DNA of 22,732 nucleotides from Halobacteriales archaeon (GCA_018609935.1 JAHENH010000059.1:1-22732); one strand, 5' to 3'. Counted from the stretch's first letter, positions 15,420 to 22,732 are shown. Numbers and translations are program-made. Notes: generated by a model not told the origin, from the letters alone.

Positions 15420-16730
15420 CTATTTTTCAGGGATTTTTTTTATATTCCCTCCTAGACTTTTTATGTCTTCTATAAAGCTTGGATAAGATATATTTATACA
15501 TTCAGCATTTTTTATCTTTATACCTGAAACAAGACCAACAAGAGAAAAAGCCATCACTATTCTATGATCACCCCTACTATCTATCTCTATATTACCGGTG
15601 TCTTTTTTTCTTAGGTTTCCTTTAACTATTAAATAGTCTTTCCCTTCTTCTATATCTACTCCAAGCTTTCTAAGTTCTTCAGATATAGCTTCCAGCCTAT
15701 CCACTTCTTTATACCTTAGATGTCCTACATTCTCTATTTTTGTACTTCCAGATGCAAACATACCAAGGACAGCTATTGTAGGAACAAGGTCAGGATTATC
15801 GGATCCATCAAACTCTATACCATTTAATTCTCCACTTTTTGATGCTTTAACTACACCATCTTTCCATTCTATATCTACACCCATTCTATCTAGTAGATCA
15901 ACTATCTTTGAATCTCCTTGAGCATCATCAAACAAGTTCTCTATTTTGACATTTCCAGTTAATGCTCCAGCAGCCATCAGGTATGATGCACTAGAAAAAT
16001 CTCCTGGAACCTGTAGAGTATCTTGGCTGAAACTTTGATCTCCTTCTATATAGAAACCATTTTTTGTTTTTTCTATATCTATACCTGAATCTTCAAGTAC
16101 CTCTATTGTCATATCAACATAAGGCTTACTCTTCAAATTCTTTATATGGATTTCAACTCCTTTCTTTGAAGCTGGTCCAACAAACAAAAGAGATGAAACA
16201 AACTGAGAGGAAATGCTTGCATCTATCTCAGTTCTACCACCTTCTATAGGCCCCTCAACGATTATTGGAGGTTTCCCATTTCCTTTAGTTGAAAATACAC
16301 TACACCCAAGATCGTTCAAAGAATCAATTAAGGGCTGATTAGGCCTATCTCTTAAACTTTCATCTCCGGTTAAAACTGAAAAACCATCAACAAGACTACA
16401 TGTCCCAGTAAGTAGTCTTATAGTTGTACCTGAATTACCACAATCTAAAACATCATCTGGAACAACTGGATTACTATTAAATCCATCAATAACTAATTTT
16501 TTATCCTTCCAACTGGCTTCTGCACCTAAAGTTCTACAACACCTTAAAGTTGCCTCTGTATCCTCACTTTTTAACGGATCCAAAACAGTTGTTTTACCAC
16601 CAAGCCCTCCTGCAAGTATACATCTATGCGTATAACTCTTACTAGGAGGAGCTTCTACAACACCATCTATATCTGAAGCAGTAATCTCTATATCCACTAA
16701 ATATTCCTCGAACTCCCTACCTAAAACCAT
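15420..16730 (-). CDS. aroA: 3-phosphoshikimate 1-carboxyvinyltransferase (EPSP synthase)
   Basis: 436 residues. The enzyme joins shikimate 3-phosphate and phosphoenolpyruvate in the sixth step of the shikimate pathway to aromatic amino acids. All signature sites are intact: APPSKSYTHR (27-36), CGNSGTTIRLLTG (97-109), GDESLRDRP (122-130), ISSQFVSSLL (173-182), VPGDFSSASYLMAAGAL in the middle, EVDRLEAIS, and GDHRIVMAFSL (D388, H389, R390). Length is normal. I kept the ATG at 16730 because a TATA box sits 26-27 bp upstream of it, giving a leaderless mRNA; a GTG at 16697 would give a more usual N terminus (VDIEITASDIDG). No other aro gene is in the window. Copy B of the GC-rich repeat starts about 50 bp upstream. 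Confidence 0.96.
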   Translation of the reverse strand: MVLGREFEEYLVDIEITASDIDGVVEAPPSKSYTHRCILAGGLGGKTTVLDPLKSEDTEATLRCCRTLGAEASWKDKKLVIDGFNSNPVVPDDVLDCGNSGTTIRLLTGTCSLVDGFSVLTGDESLRDRPNQPLIDSLNDLGCSVFSTKGNGKPPIIVEGPIEGGRTEIDASISSQFVSSLLFVGPASKKGVEIHIKNLKSKPYVDMTIEVLEDSGIDIEKTKNGFYIEGDQSFSQDTLQVPGDFSSASYLMAAGALTGNVKIENLFDDAQGDSKIVDLLDRMGVDIEWKDGVVKASKSGELNGIEFDGSDNPDLVPTIAVLGMFASGSTKIENVGHLRYKEVDRLEAISEELRKLGVDIEEGKDYLIVKGNLRKKDTGNIEIDSRGDHRIVMAFSLVGLVSGIKIKNAECINISYPSFIEDIKSLGGNIKKIPEK

Positions 16731-16752
16731 TTAAGAAAAAAACCAGAAAACA

Positions 16753-16760
16753 ATATTTAT
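16753..16760 (-). promoter_or_regulatory. TATA box of aroA (leaderless start)
   Basis: On the minus strand the sequence reads AGATAAATATTG across this position. Its centre is about 26 bp upstream of the A of the ATG at 16730, the archaeal TATA-to-start distance. Confidence 0.5.
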
Positions 16761-16781
16761 CTATTTGCTGGTTTGTAGGAG

Positions 16782-17052
16782 GGAAAGCAATAAACCCTCT
16801 TTTCTTTGGGTGGGGGTGGATGGATTTTTTTATAGGAACTGGATGGTTTAGGTATTTGTATATTCTGTGTTTGGTTGTTCAATCTGAACTGTGTTTGGTT
16901 GGTTTATCTGAGGTTTCATAGGCTTGTTGGGTTTTGTATGATAGGGGGGGCAGTTGGAATCTAAGCCCTCTGACGTAATGGCTTCTATCAATGTGAGTTC
17001 GGTTGATGGAACAGGGAAGCCCCGTCCCCCCCTTTAGGTCTTGGTAGTTCAC
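16782..17052 (+). mobile_element. IS200/IS605-like non-autonomous element, copy B
   Basis: 271 bp, same orientation and layout as copy A: GGAAAGCAATAAACCCTC at the left, TTTAGGTATT, a G7 run, AAGCCCT, then CAGGGAAGCCCCGTCC and TAGTTCAC at the right. Just before the right end one frame reads QLESKPSDVMASINVSSVDG then TGKPRPPL and a stop inside the right-end sequence. That is how tnpB genes of IS200/IS605 elements end, so this may be a tnpB remnant; a TAG two codons upstream of the G7 run breaks the frame. The element separates the aroA start from the downstream side of the DHH gene. Confidence 0.5.
16944..17052 (+). ncRNA. Candidate structured RNA in copy B (omega-RNA-like)
   Basis: G7 (16944-16950) can pair perfectly with C7 (17026-17032). 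Inside this closing stem are AAGCC/GGCTT (16963-16967 with 16980-16984) and CTATCAA/TTGATGG (16985-16991 with 17003-17009). Copy A has the same closed-loop plan with different bases, which suggests that the structure is conserved. Expression is inferred. Confidence 0.4.
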
Positions 17053-17325
17053 CTCACTGTGAGCCGGTAAGACTCTGTGTATAGATCCGAGATGCACCAT
17101 CTATGTATTTTTTTTTACGATTTTGAACACTGCTCTATGTCGACGGACAACCTCCAAACATGGGATAAACCCTCTAGATACATTCTAGGAGATAGCTGTA
17201 TAGTTGACAAGGTAGAATGTGGTATATCCAGGGTCACTATGCAATTGATTCAACCTTTCCTTAATTTTTGGTGATAAAAGAATCTGGTGGCCTGAAGAAG
17301 TCTGTCTTTTAGGGTGGGGAATATT
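17053..17325. other. Intergenic stretch of unknown content
   Basis: Between repeat copy B and the DHH gene. It holds a hairpin CTCTAGA/TCTAGGAG (about 17171-17190) after another ATAAACCCTC, and a possible degenerate right-end-like motif GAAGAAGTCTGTCTTTTAGG at 17294-17313. These may be worn remains of further element copies. No convincing gene on either strand. Confidence 0.35.
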
Positions 17326-18336
17326 TCATTCTTCATCTTCTAGGTTCATTGCTTTGAAGAATCTTTCTTTAACTACTTCTTCTACTAGTTCTGTTAGTTT
17401 TCCTTCTTCTTCAAGTTCTCCGAATATACCTAGTGGGATTTGTGCTCCTGCTCTGTCTTTGTGTCCACCTGCTTTTCCGTCTTCTTGGAATGCTTCTCTC
17501 ATGACACTATCTAGGTTCACTCTTGAGTCATCTGATCTTGCGCTTATCCTTATTTGGTCTTCTACTATACCGAAGACGAGTGTTGTGGATACACCTTCTA
17601 GGTTCATTAGGTAGTCTGCTGCTTGAGGTATGGAGTCTCCTTCTGATGTTCTGGTTACACATGATACTAGAGAGGAGGCTCTTACTTCTCTGTTCGCTAT
17701 AGCTTTACCTATAGTGTCAAGTGTACTAGGGCTAAATACAGCTTGTTGTGCCTCTCTTAATAAGTCCTCATTTGATATTGGGTGTAGATACTTAGCTGCA
17801 CAGTAATCTCTGGATGTAACCCCTTTGAGAAACCCTAATGTCTCTGATCGTATAGCAAATAATAGGGATGTAGCTAGATCTTCATCTGGCTCTATTTCTA
17901 GTTCCTGTAGATATTCTACAAGTATTGTTGTGGTTGCACCAAATTCTTCTCTTACATCTATAAATTTAGCTTCTATTTTTTCCTCATCGGGAAGATGATG
18001 ATCTATAACTATGTCTGTGTCAACATCTTCAGGTATATCGTTGTTTTGTTCCTTTATAGAATGGTCTACTAGGCTTATAACATCGAAACTATCTAGTTCG
18101 TCTAGGTTTTCACCTAGCTTTGTCATCTCTATATCCATCAATGTAACTAGGGCTCTGTTTTGTTGGTGGGTTACTTCTCCCGAATAGAATAACCCACCAT
18201 CTAAACCTATCTCTTCTGCTATCTTTTTTAGTGCTAATCCACTAGCTATACAGTCTGGATCTGGGTTTTCATGGCAGACTATAGCAATTGATTCCTTACC
18301 TTCTAGTATTTCAACTAGCTCGTCTGCTTTACTCAT
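17326..18336 (-). CDS. DHH/DHHA1 phosphoesterase (NrnA/RecJ-like)
   Basis: 336 residues. DHH-family enzymes use Mn2+ to hydrolyse phosphoesters in nano-RNA, single-stranded DNA, pAp or cyclic dinucleotides. Metal-binding motifs are complete: CHENPDPDCIASG (21-33), the VDHS motif (D91, H92) and IDHHLP (D112, H113, H114), with an EFGATTTILVEYL helix next. The C-terminal DHHA1 domain ends in the substrate loop AGGHKDRAGAQIPLG near residue 290. At about 340 residues it is the size of NrnA-type oligoribonuclease/pAp phosphatases and shorter than full RecJ/GAN exonucleases, so it is probably small-substrate specific. It shares a 65-bp divergent promoter region with elp3. Confidence 0.92.
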   Translation of the reverse strand: MSKADELVEILEGKESIAIVCHENPDPDCIASGLALKKIAEEIGLDGGLFYSGEVTHQQNRALVTLMDIEMTKLGENLDELDSFDVISLVDHSIKEQNNDIPEDVDTDIVIDHHLPDEEKIEAKFIDVREEFGATTTILVEYLQELEIEPDEDLATSLLFAIRSETLGFLKGVTSRDYCAAKYLHPISNEDLLREAQQAVFSPSTLDTIGKAIANREVRASSLVSCVTRTSEGDSIPQAADYLMNLEGVSTTLVFGIVEDQIRISARSDDSRVNLDSVMREAFQEDGKAGGHKDRAGAQIPLGIFGELEEEGKLTELVEEVVKERFFKAMNLEDEE

Positions 18337-18401
18337 TTTCTGTCTCTTTTCAAAAACAGGTTACCGTCAAACATAACTTTTTCGAGGATCGATCAAACAT
18401 A

Positions 18402-19994
18402 ATGATGGGAGAGACAAAAGCGAGGAAACAGGCGGCACAGGATCTCGCTAAAAAAGTGGCAAGAGGAGACATAGAGAGGGATGAACTGGAGAAAAAGAAA
18501 AAAGAAATATGTTCCCAGTATGGAGCAGAACTTCCTAAAAATTCAGAGATATTAAAAGAAATACCAGAAGAAAACAGAGAAAAAGCAAAAGAAATACTAC
18601 GTACAAAACCGGTAAGGACGAAAAGTGGTGTCACTCCCGTAGCAGTAATGACGTCTCCAGCACCCTGTCCACATGGAAAATGTACATTCTGTCCAGGAGG
18701 TCCAGACTCAGAATTTGATTCACCTCAGGCATATACAGGAAAAGAACCTGCAGGCCGTAGAGGAGAATACAATGACTACGATCCATATGATCAAGTGGAA
18801 CATAGACTGAGCGACTTACACAGAAATGGACATCCAATAGACAAGATAGAACTAATACTTATGGGTGGAACATTAACAGCAAGACCTATAGACTACCAGG
18901 AATGGTTTGTTAAAAGATGTCTTGAAGCTATGAATGACTTCCAGAGACAACAAGGAAAAGGAAACTGGAGTTCATTCGAACAAGTAGAAAACGAAAACGA
19001 AAACTCAAATGCAAGAAACGTAACAACAACATTTGAAACAAAACCAGACTGGTGTGGAAAAGAACAAATCGATCTAATGTTACGTCTTGGAGGAACAAAA
19101 GTCGAAGTAGGAGTAGAAACAACACATGATCCAACACTGAAAAAAACACATAGAGGACATACAGACCAAGATACCAGAAAAGCAAACAGAAAACTTAGAG
19201 ATGCTGGATTCAAGGTAGGATTCCATATGATGCCAGGGCTACCAGGAAGAACACCAGAAGACGACCTAGAAGATTTTAAAAAAATATTCCAAAACACTGC
19301 ATATAGACCTGACTATCTAAAGATATATCCAACACTAGTAGTAAAAGACACAGGAATATACCATCAATGGAAAAACGGAGACTATAACCCCCTAACTACA
19401 GAGGAAGCTAAGAAACTTGTAGCAAAAATCAAATCGTTTGTACCAGAATATACAAGGATATCAAGGGTACAAAGAGATATACCAGCAACAGAAATAGAAG
19501 CAGGAGTACAAAAATCAAATCTACGACAACTTGCAAAAAAACATCTAAAACAAAATGGAGGTAGATGTGACTGTATACGGTGTAGAGAAGTGGGAATGAA
19601 CGATCAAAAACCAACAGATATAGAAACAAAAGAAAAAACATATCGGTGTGCAGGAGGCAGGGAATTTTTCATACAAAAAATAGACCCAACAAACAACCTA
19701 TTGTTAGGATTTATACGTCTACGTTTTCCTGGAAGCCCAACAAGAAAAGAACTAAAAAACTCAGGCATAGTAAGGGAACTACATGTATATGGAACAGAAG
19801 CTGGAATAGATGAAAAAACACAAGAAAAAATACAACATAGAGGAATAGGAACAGAACTAATGGAAAAAGCAGAAAACAAAACAAAAAACCAAGGATATGA
19901 AAAACTTACAGTCCTAAGCGGTATAGGGGTAAGAAACTACTATAGAGACATAGGATACACTAAAGACGGATCTTATATGTCCAAAAAACTCTAG
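18402..19994 (+). CDS. elp3: tRNA uridine(34) 5-carboxymethylaminomethyl synthase Elp3
   Basis: 530 residues from ATG 18402 (a second ATG follows at 18405). Archaeal Elp3 acts without other Elongator subunits and adds a carboxymethyl group to wobble U34 of tRNA, using radical SAM chemistry and acetyl-CoA. The radical SAM cluster motif is C89-x4-C94-x2-C97 (PCPHGKCTFCPGGPDSEF), followed by SPQAYTGKEPAGRRGEYNDY, LMGGTLTARP, EVGVETTHDPTL and FHMMPGLPGRTPEDD. A Cys-containing linker (GGRCDCIRCREVG) leads to a GNAT acetyltransferase domain: RELHVYGTEAGI, QHRGIGTELMEKAE, GVRNYYRDIGY. The frame extends upstream to 18288 over the divergent DHH gene, but the family does not need it. priS starts 22 bp after the stop and is probably co-transcribed. 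Confidence 0.96.
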   Translation: MMGETKARKQAAQDLAKKVARGDIERDELEKKKKEICSQYGAELPKNSEILKEIPEENREKAKEILRTKPVRTKSGVTPVAVMTSPAPCPHGKCTFCPGGPDSEFDSPQAYTGKEPAGRRGEYNDYDPYDQVEHRLSDLHRNGHPIDKIELILMGGTLTARPIDYQEWFVKRCLEAMNDFQRQQGKGNWSSFEQVENENENSNARNVTTTFETKPDWCGKEQIDLMLRLGGTKVEVGVETTHDPTLKKTHRGHTDQDTRKANRKLRDAGFKVGFHMMPGLPGRTPEDDLEDFKKIFQNTAYRPDYLKIYPTLVVKDTGIYHQWKNGDYNPLTTEEAKKLVAKIKSFVPEYTRISRVQRDIPATEIEAGVQKSNLRQLAKKHLKQNGGRCDCIRCREVGMNDQKPTDIETKEKTYRCAGGREFFIQKIDPTNNLLLGFIRLRFPGSPTRKELKNSGIVRELHVYGTEAGIDEKTQEKIQHRGIGTELMEKAENKTKNQGYEKLTVLSGIGVRNYYRDIGYTKDGSYMSKKL

Positions 19995-20016
19995 GGTAAT
20001 AACCTCTGAATACTGT

Positions 20017-21156
20017 ATGGATTCGAAGACTCTAGAATATATAAAAGGAAGATTCAAAGATTACTATAGAAAAACAGAAATAAACCCGCCTCCAGAGCCT
20101 GAAAAAAGAGAATGGGGACATATTTCCTTCAAACAAAACATGCACAGACATCTATCACTATTTGATATAGGAAGTATAGATGACTGGCTAATAAGAGAAA
20201 ACCCACAACATGTCTACTATAGCTCAGCTATATATGACACTCCTGGAGCAAGAGAAATGCAACTAAAAAATTGGAAAGGAGCAGACTTAATCTTCGATCT
20301 AGACGCAGACCATCTAACAAATGTAGAAAAACACCATACACATCCAGAATCTCTAGAAAAATGTAAACAAGAACTTCTAAACCTAATTTCTTTTCTCGAA
20401 GATGATTTCGGATTTAAAAAAATGGAGATAGTATTTTCTGGTGGAAGAGGATACCACATACACATAAGAGACAAAAAAGCAAGACAGCTTGATGGAGAAG
20501 GAAGAAGAGAAATAGTAGACTACATAGAAGGAAACAATCTAGAACTAGACTCTATAATATATACCGAAAGAGTAGAAGGAAAATATGGAACAGAATCTGC
20601 ACAAATAAAAAAACTAAAACAAAACGGATGGGCAGCAAAAGTCAGAAACCAAATACAAACTCTAACAGAAAACCTAAATAAAATGGAAGAAAAAAAAGCA
20701 AAAAACCACCTAAAAAACTATAAAGGAATAGGGGAAAAAAGAGCTAAAAAAATATATAAAGCTCTAACAGAACATAGAAACCAAATAGAAAAAGGAAACA
20801 TAGACACGGTAGGAATACCAAGTTTTTGGGAAAAAATAACAAAAAAAGCCAGAGAAAAAAACAAAGCAGAAATAGACGAACCAGTAACAACAGATACAAG
20901 ACGCCTAATACGACTCCCAGGATCACTGCATGGAGGAACAGGACTAAAAGTACAAAGAATAGAAAAAAAATCCCTAGAAGACTTCAAACCCCTAGAAGAC
21001 TCTATAGCATTCTCAGACCACAAAATAGAAATACAACCACAAAAACAAACACAGATACACATAAAAAACCAGACCTTCACCTTAGAAGAAAAAACAACAC
21101 TACCAGAATACGCAGCAATATATGCAATACTAACAAAAAAAGCAAAACTAGCGTGA
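20017..21156 (+). CDS. priS: DNA primase small (catalytic) subunit PriS
   Basis: 379 residues, the usual archaeal length. PriS makes RNA/DNA primers as a dimer with PriL. Catalytic residues are present: D94 and D96 in LIFDLDADHL, SGGRGYHIHI (141-150, nucleotide binding), the third acidic residue D287 in DEPVTTDTRR, and H305 in RLPGSLHGGTGLK. A His/Cys cluster after the DxD (HHTH, C116) sits where the zinc knuckle is found. The N-terminal WGHISF, RHLSLF and YYSSAIYD strands match the family. The protein is Lys-rich, not strongly acidic. The only gap to elp3 is 22 bp, with no clear TATA box, so the pair is probably an operon. gins51, its replisome partner, follows after a GC-rich 550-bp interruption. 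Confidence 0.96.
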   Translation: MDSKTLEYIKGRFKDYYRKTEINPPPEPEKREWGHISFKQNMHRHLSLFDIGSIDDWLIRENPQHVYYSSAIYDTPGAREMQLKNWKGADLIFDLDADHLTNVEKHHTHPESLEKCKQELLNLISFLEDDFGFKKMEIVFSGGRGYHIHIRDKKARQLDGEGRREIVDYIEGNNLELDSIIYTERVEGKYGTESAQIKKLKQNGWAAKVRNQIQTLTENLNKMEEKKAKNHLKNYKGIGEKRAKKIYKALTEHRNQIEKGNIDTVGIPSFWEKITKKAREKNKAEIDEPVTTDTRRLIRLPGSLHGGTGLKVQRIEKKSLEDFKPLEDSIAFSDHKIEIQPQKQTQIHIKNQTFTLEEKTTLPEYAAIYAILTKKAKLA

Positions 21157-21165
21157 CATTCTCCC

Positions 21166-21345
21166 TACCGTAAATGGTGGGGGTTCCCGAGGAGTCACCG
21201 ACCCCTTCATAGTCGAAAGCTGTGGAGGTCCGAGTCCGCTCGCCGACTTGATACCTATATATAGAGCTGGAGTTCAGAGGTTGGGTTGTAGCTACACCGT
21301 TCGGGCGTTGTCACAGACACCTCTGTTCCATACTAGAGGGCTTAT
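21166..21345 (+). ncRNA. GC-rich, structure-rich segment (candidate RNA or transposon-end remnant, D1)
   Basis: About 180 bases markedly richer in GC than anything nearby. Possible helices: GGGGT/ACCCC around 21180-21205, AGTCG (21211-21215) with CGACT (21244-21248), and CAGAGGT (21275-21281) with ACCTCTG (21319-21325), the latter enclosing ACACCG/CGTTGT. One frame stays open for about 80 codons without a start (TVNGGGSRGVTDPFIVESCG ...), so a decayed tnpB tail is possible. RNase P and SRP RNA signatures are not seen. Confidence 0.35.
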
Positions 21346-21515
21346 TTCATTCCTTGTTGAAAGCTCAAAACAAAATATGTGGGTTATAAACCTAAAACTG
21401 TAAGAGGGGTTTATTGTGTCTTCCACCTAATGGAAATGGGGTTTTATTGCACCAACCCAAAGTTAGATAAAACTCTAACACAAACAAAACTCCGACTGTC
21501 TTTACCATCCTCTTC

Positions 21516-21552
21516 GGGGATTCCACGTCCTTTATGGCGTGGAGGATGTCAA
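21516..21552 (+). repeat. IS200/IS605 right-end-like hairpin (D2)
   Basis: GGGGATTCCACGTCC then TTTATGGCGTGGAGGATGTC: stem CCACG (21523-21527) with CGTGG (21538-21542), followed by AGGATGTCAA. This is the form of IS200/IS605 right ends in halophilic archaea (GAA-hairpin-GGATGTCA). No intact transposase precedes it. Together with D1 it splits priS from gins51. Confidence 0.6.
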
Positions 21553-21655
21553 TTTATACTAATTATAAGGAATATAATAGATGAAATCACTCTACTGTAT
21601 GGTGTTGGATTTTTCCAAGGTATACTAAACCAAGGATATATTACCTAATATATAC

Positions 21656-21665
21656 TATATATTTA
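21656..21665 (+). promoter_or_regulatory. TATA box of gins51
   Basis: TATATATTTA centred at 21660 predicts initiation near 21688 and a leader of about 21 bases. gins51 would therefore have its own promoter now that it is separated from priS. Confidence 0.45.
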
Positions 21666-21708
21666 TTACCTCTCTATCTAGACAAAAAAATATAAACCAT
21701 CTTATTAT

Positions 21709-22269
21709 ATGGATATAGAACAGCTTAGAATAGCCCAACAAAAGGAGAAAAAATCCAGGAAGCTTCAAGACCTAGAGGATAGTTTCTATCCAAAAGCAAG
21801 AGCTCTAGCAAAACAAAATCAAAGCGCTAGAAAACTACTAGAAAAAATATATGAAAAACGGATAGGAAAAATAATAAAGCTAGCATCACTTTCTGCAAAC
21901 GGATCAAACACTTCAACCTCAGAGATGACAAAAGAAGAAAAACAAATCTATAGAAACATAGTAGAACAACTAGAAAAATCAAGAAAAAAAATACTAGAAG
22001 GAAAACAAAAAAATAAACCAAAACCCAAAGACCAAAATAACCAATCCGATAATCAAAACAACGAACACAGAAAACCAAAAAACGAGAATAAATATATAGA
22101 AATTAAAGCCAATGAAGACCTCCCAATATTTTTGGGTGTTGACGGAAAGGAATATGAACTAAAAAAAGGAGAAAAAGAAAAAATACCACAAAAAAATGCA
22201 GAACCTCTACTAAAAAACCATTCTGCAACAAAAACCAAAAACCAAAACAAAAAAACCACAAACAACTAA
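21709..22269 (+). CDS. gins51: GINS complex subunit Gins51 (Gins15)
   Basis: 186 residues. Archaeal Gins51 forms, with Gins23 or alone, the GINS ring that links MCM helicase to Cdc45/GAN and primase at the fork. The helical A domain has MDIEQLRIAQQKEKKSRKLQ, LEDSFYPKARALAKQN and the diagnostic EKRIGKIIKLASLSANG (about 49-65), then MTKEEKQIYRNIVEQLEKSR. A low-complexity Lys/Asn/Gln linker (about 99-127) leads to the small B domain: YIEIKANEDLPIFLGVDGKE, then YELKKGEKEKIPQKNAEPLL, the same closing pattern as haloarchaeal Gins51 (NAEPLL). The last residues are again Lys/Asn-rich. Its position after priS agrees with the frequent primase-GINS pairing in archaea. Confidence 0.9.
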   Translation: MDIEQLRIAQQKEKKSRKLQDLEDSFYPKARALAKQNQSARKLLEKIYEKRIGKIIKLASLSANGSNTSTSEMTKEEKQIYRNIVEQLEKSRKKILEGKQKNKPKPKDQNNQSDNQNNEHRKPKNENKYIEIKANEDLPIFLGVDGKEYELKKGEKEKIPQKNAEPLLKNHSATKTKNQNKKTTNN

Positions 22270-22353
22270 AAACTAATATATAAACTAAAAACAAACATAA
22301 TATATTAAGTTTCTAACCAACAAAAAAACAGATATACATAAACATAATTTTAC

Positions 22354-22361
22354 TTTATATA
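22354..22361 (+). promoter_or_regulatory. TATA box of the cupredoxin gene
   Basis: TTTATATA centred at 22357 predicts initiation near 22385 and a leader of just under 30 bases. Confidence 0.45.
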
Positions 22362-22413
22362 AAAAACAAAAAATCAACATTCTTTACTACTATGAAATTT
22401 AAAAGAAAAACTA

Positions 22414-22732
22414 ATGAAGAAGACGAGCAGGAGAGGATTTCTAGCAACAGCTGCAGGAACAACACTAGCTACTGGTACAGCCTTAGGACAAAACAACACC
22501 ACTAATGTAACAAATAACGCCACACCTACAAACCAAACAGATACTGAACAAGATGGAGGGCCTTCTACGTATGTTGTTGAGATGAGGAGTAGTGGTGGTG
22601 CGTATTTTTTTGATCCTGTTGGTTTGCGTGTTCAGCCGGGGGATACTGTTCGTTGGGAGATTGTTGAGCCTCCTCATAGTACTACGGCGTATCATCCTAG
22701 TAATCCGCAGGCGGATGTTCAGTTAATTCCGG
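22414..22732 (+). CDS. Tat-exported cupredoxin (halocyanin/plastocyanin-like), 3'-truncated by window edge
   Basis: 106 codons are visible. Residues 1-25 are a twin-arginine signal peptide: MKKTSRRGFLATAAGTTLAT then GTALG, with the SRRGFL motif. An Asn/Thr linker with several N-x-T sequons follows (QNNTTNVTNNATPTNQTD), then a domain starting TYVVEMRSSGGAYFFDPVGL and continuing RVQPGDTVRWEIVEPPHSTT. This is the beginning of a type 1 copper domain: VQPGDTVRWE, then the first copper His in PHSTTAYHP. Halocyanin-like proteins carry electrons outside the cell membrane or serve in copper handling. The remaining copper ligands lie beyond the window. A competing ATG at 22392 is in another frame and has no export signal. 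Codon usage changes abruptly at 22558: A-ending codons dominate before it, while of the 58 codons from there on only one (TTA) ends in A. Confidence 0.85.
   Translation, partial: MKKTSRRGFLATAAGTTLATGTALGQNNTTNVTNNATPTNQTDTEQDGGPSTYVVEMRSSGGAYFFDPVGLRVQPGDTVRWEIVEPPHSTTAYHPSNPQADVQLIP

Noticed and set aside
17077..17274. 65-codon frame downstream of repeat copy B
   Set aside because: It begins at the right end of the repeat, has no upstream signal and no recognisable protein pattern.
21166..21345. RNase P RNA or SRP RNA between priS and gins51
   Set aside because: I looked for the GAGGAAAGTC and ACAGAAA cores of RNase P and the GGAAGG/GGAGCA core of SRP helix 8 and found neither.
21379..21648. 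89-codon frame across the GC-rich spacer after priS
   Set aside because: It runs through the right-end hairpin, has no family pattern and has mixed composition; it is not a gene.
1..22732. tRNA or rRNA genes
   Set aside because: I found no cloverleaf with a GGTTCRA-type T-loop in the GC-rich spacers and no rRNA-like stretch.

Overview
The window comes from an AT-rich, very probably halophilic euryarchaeon. Archaeal information-processing genes are present: small primase subunit PriS, GINS51, ribosomal protein S6e and archaeal-type Elp3. Many genes start at or within a few bases of the transcription start predicted from a TATA box about 28 bp upstream, so leaderless mRNAs look common. The 1044-residue protein at 4535-7669 reads along much of its length like a haloarchaeal S-layer glycoprotein and ends in a PGF-CTERM sorting signal. 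AT-rich DNA, lysine-rich replication proteins and own lysC/aroA genes fit a halophilic methanogen such as Methanonatronarchaeia better than a typical GC-rich haloarchaeon, but that placement is inference.

Layout. 1-4100: cell-surface genes. A truncated secreted protein with a Big-1-like domain and a dockerin-like tail is followed by a two-repeat secreted protein with a matching tail, a glycosyltransferase-2 stub, a lipoprotein and a small orphan ORF. 4101-8097: the S-layer glycoprotein gene between two AT-rich spacers. 8098-10768: rps6e, a GT4 glycosyltransferase and a creatininase-family hydrolase. 10769-11138: GC-rich repeat copy A. 11139-14779: cutA, a PDZ-containing site-2 protease, a small Toprim protein and aspartate kinase. 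14780-16730: a UPF0212 protein and aroA (EPSP synthase). 16731-17325: repeat copy B and an unassigned stretch. 17326-22269: a DHH phosphoesterase, elp3, priS, a GC-rich structured segment, and gins51. 22414-end: the start of a Tat-exported cupredoxin (halocyanin-like) gene.

How the genes relate. The left third encodes a Ca2+- and glycan-rich envelope: an S-layer protein likely anchored through archaeosortase, plus small secreted proteins sharing a domain with its N terminus or sharing a dockerin-like C-terminal module. The right part is mostly housekeeping. priS and gins51 belong to the same replisome, and elp3 sits directly before priS.

The most unusual non-coding content is a set of GC-rich, hairpin-rich segments in the same orientation (8514-8560, 10829-11089, 16782-17052, 21166-21552). 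They resemble IS200/IS605 ends or TnpB-associated (omega) RNA 3' ends, but no TnpA or TnpB gene is visible. Two other compositional signals stand out: synonymous codons shift from T/G-ending to A-ending along genes, and the last gene shows an abrupt codon-usage break at its domain boundary.
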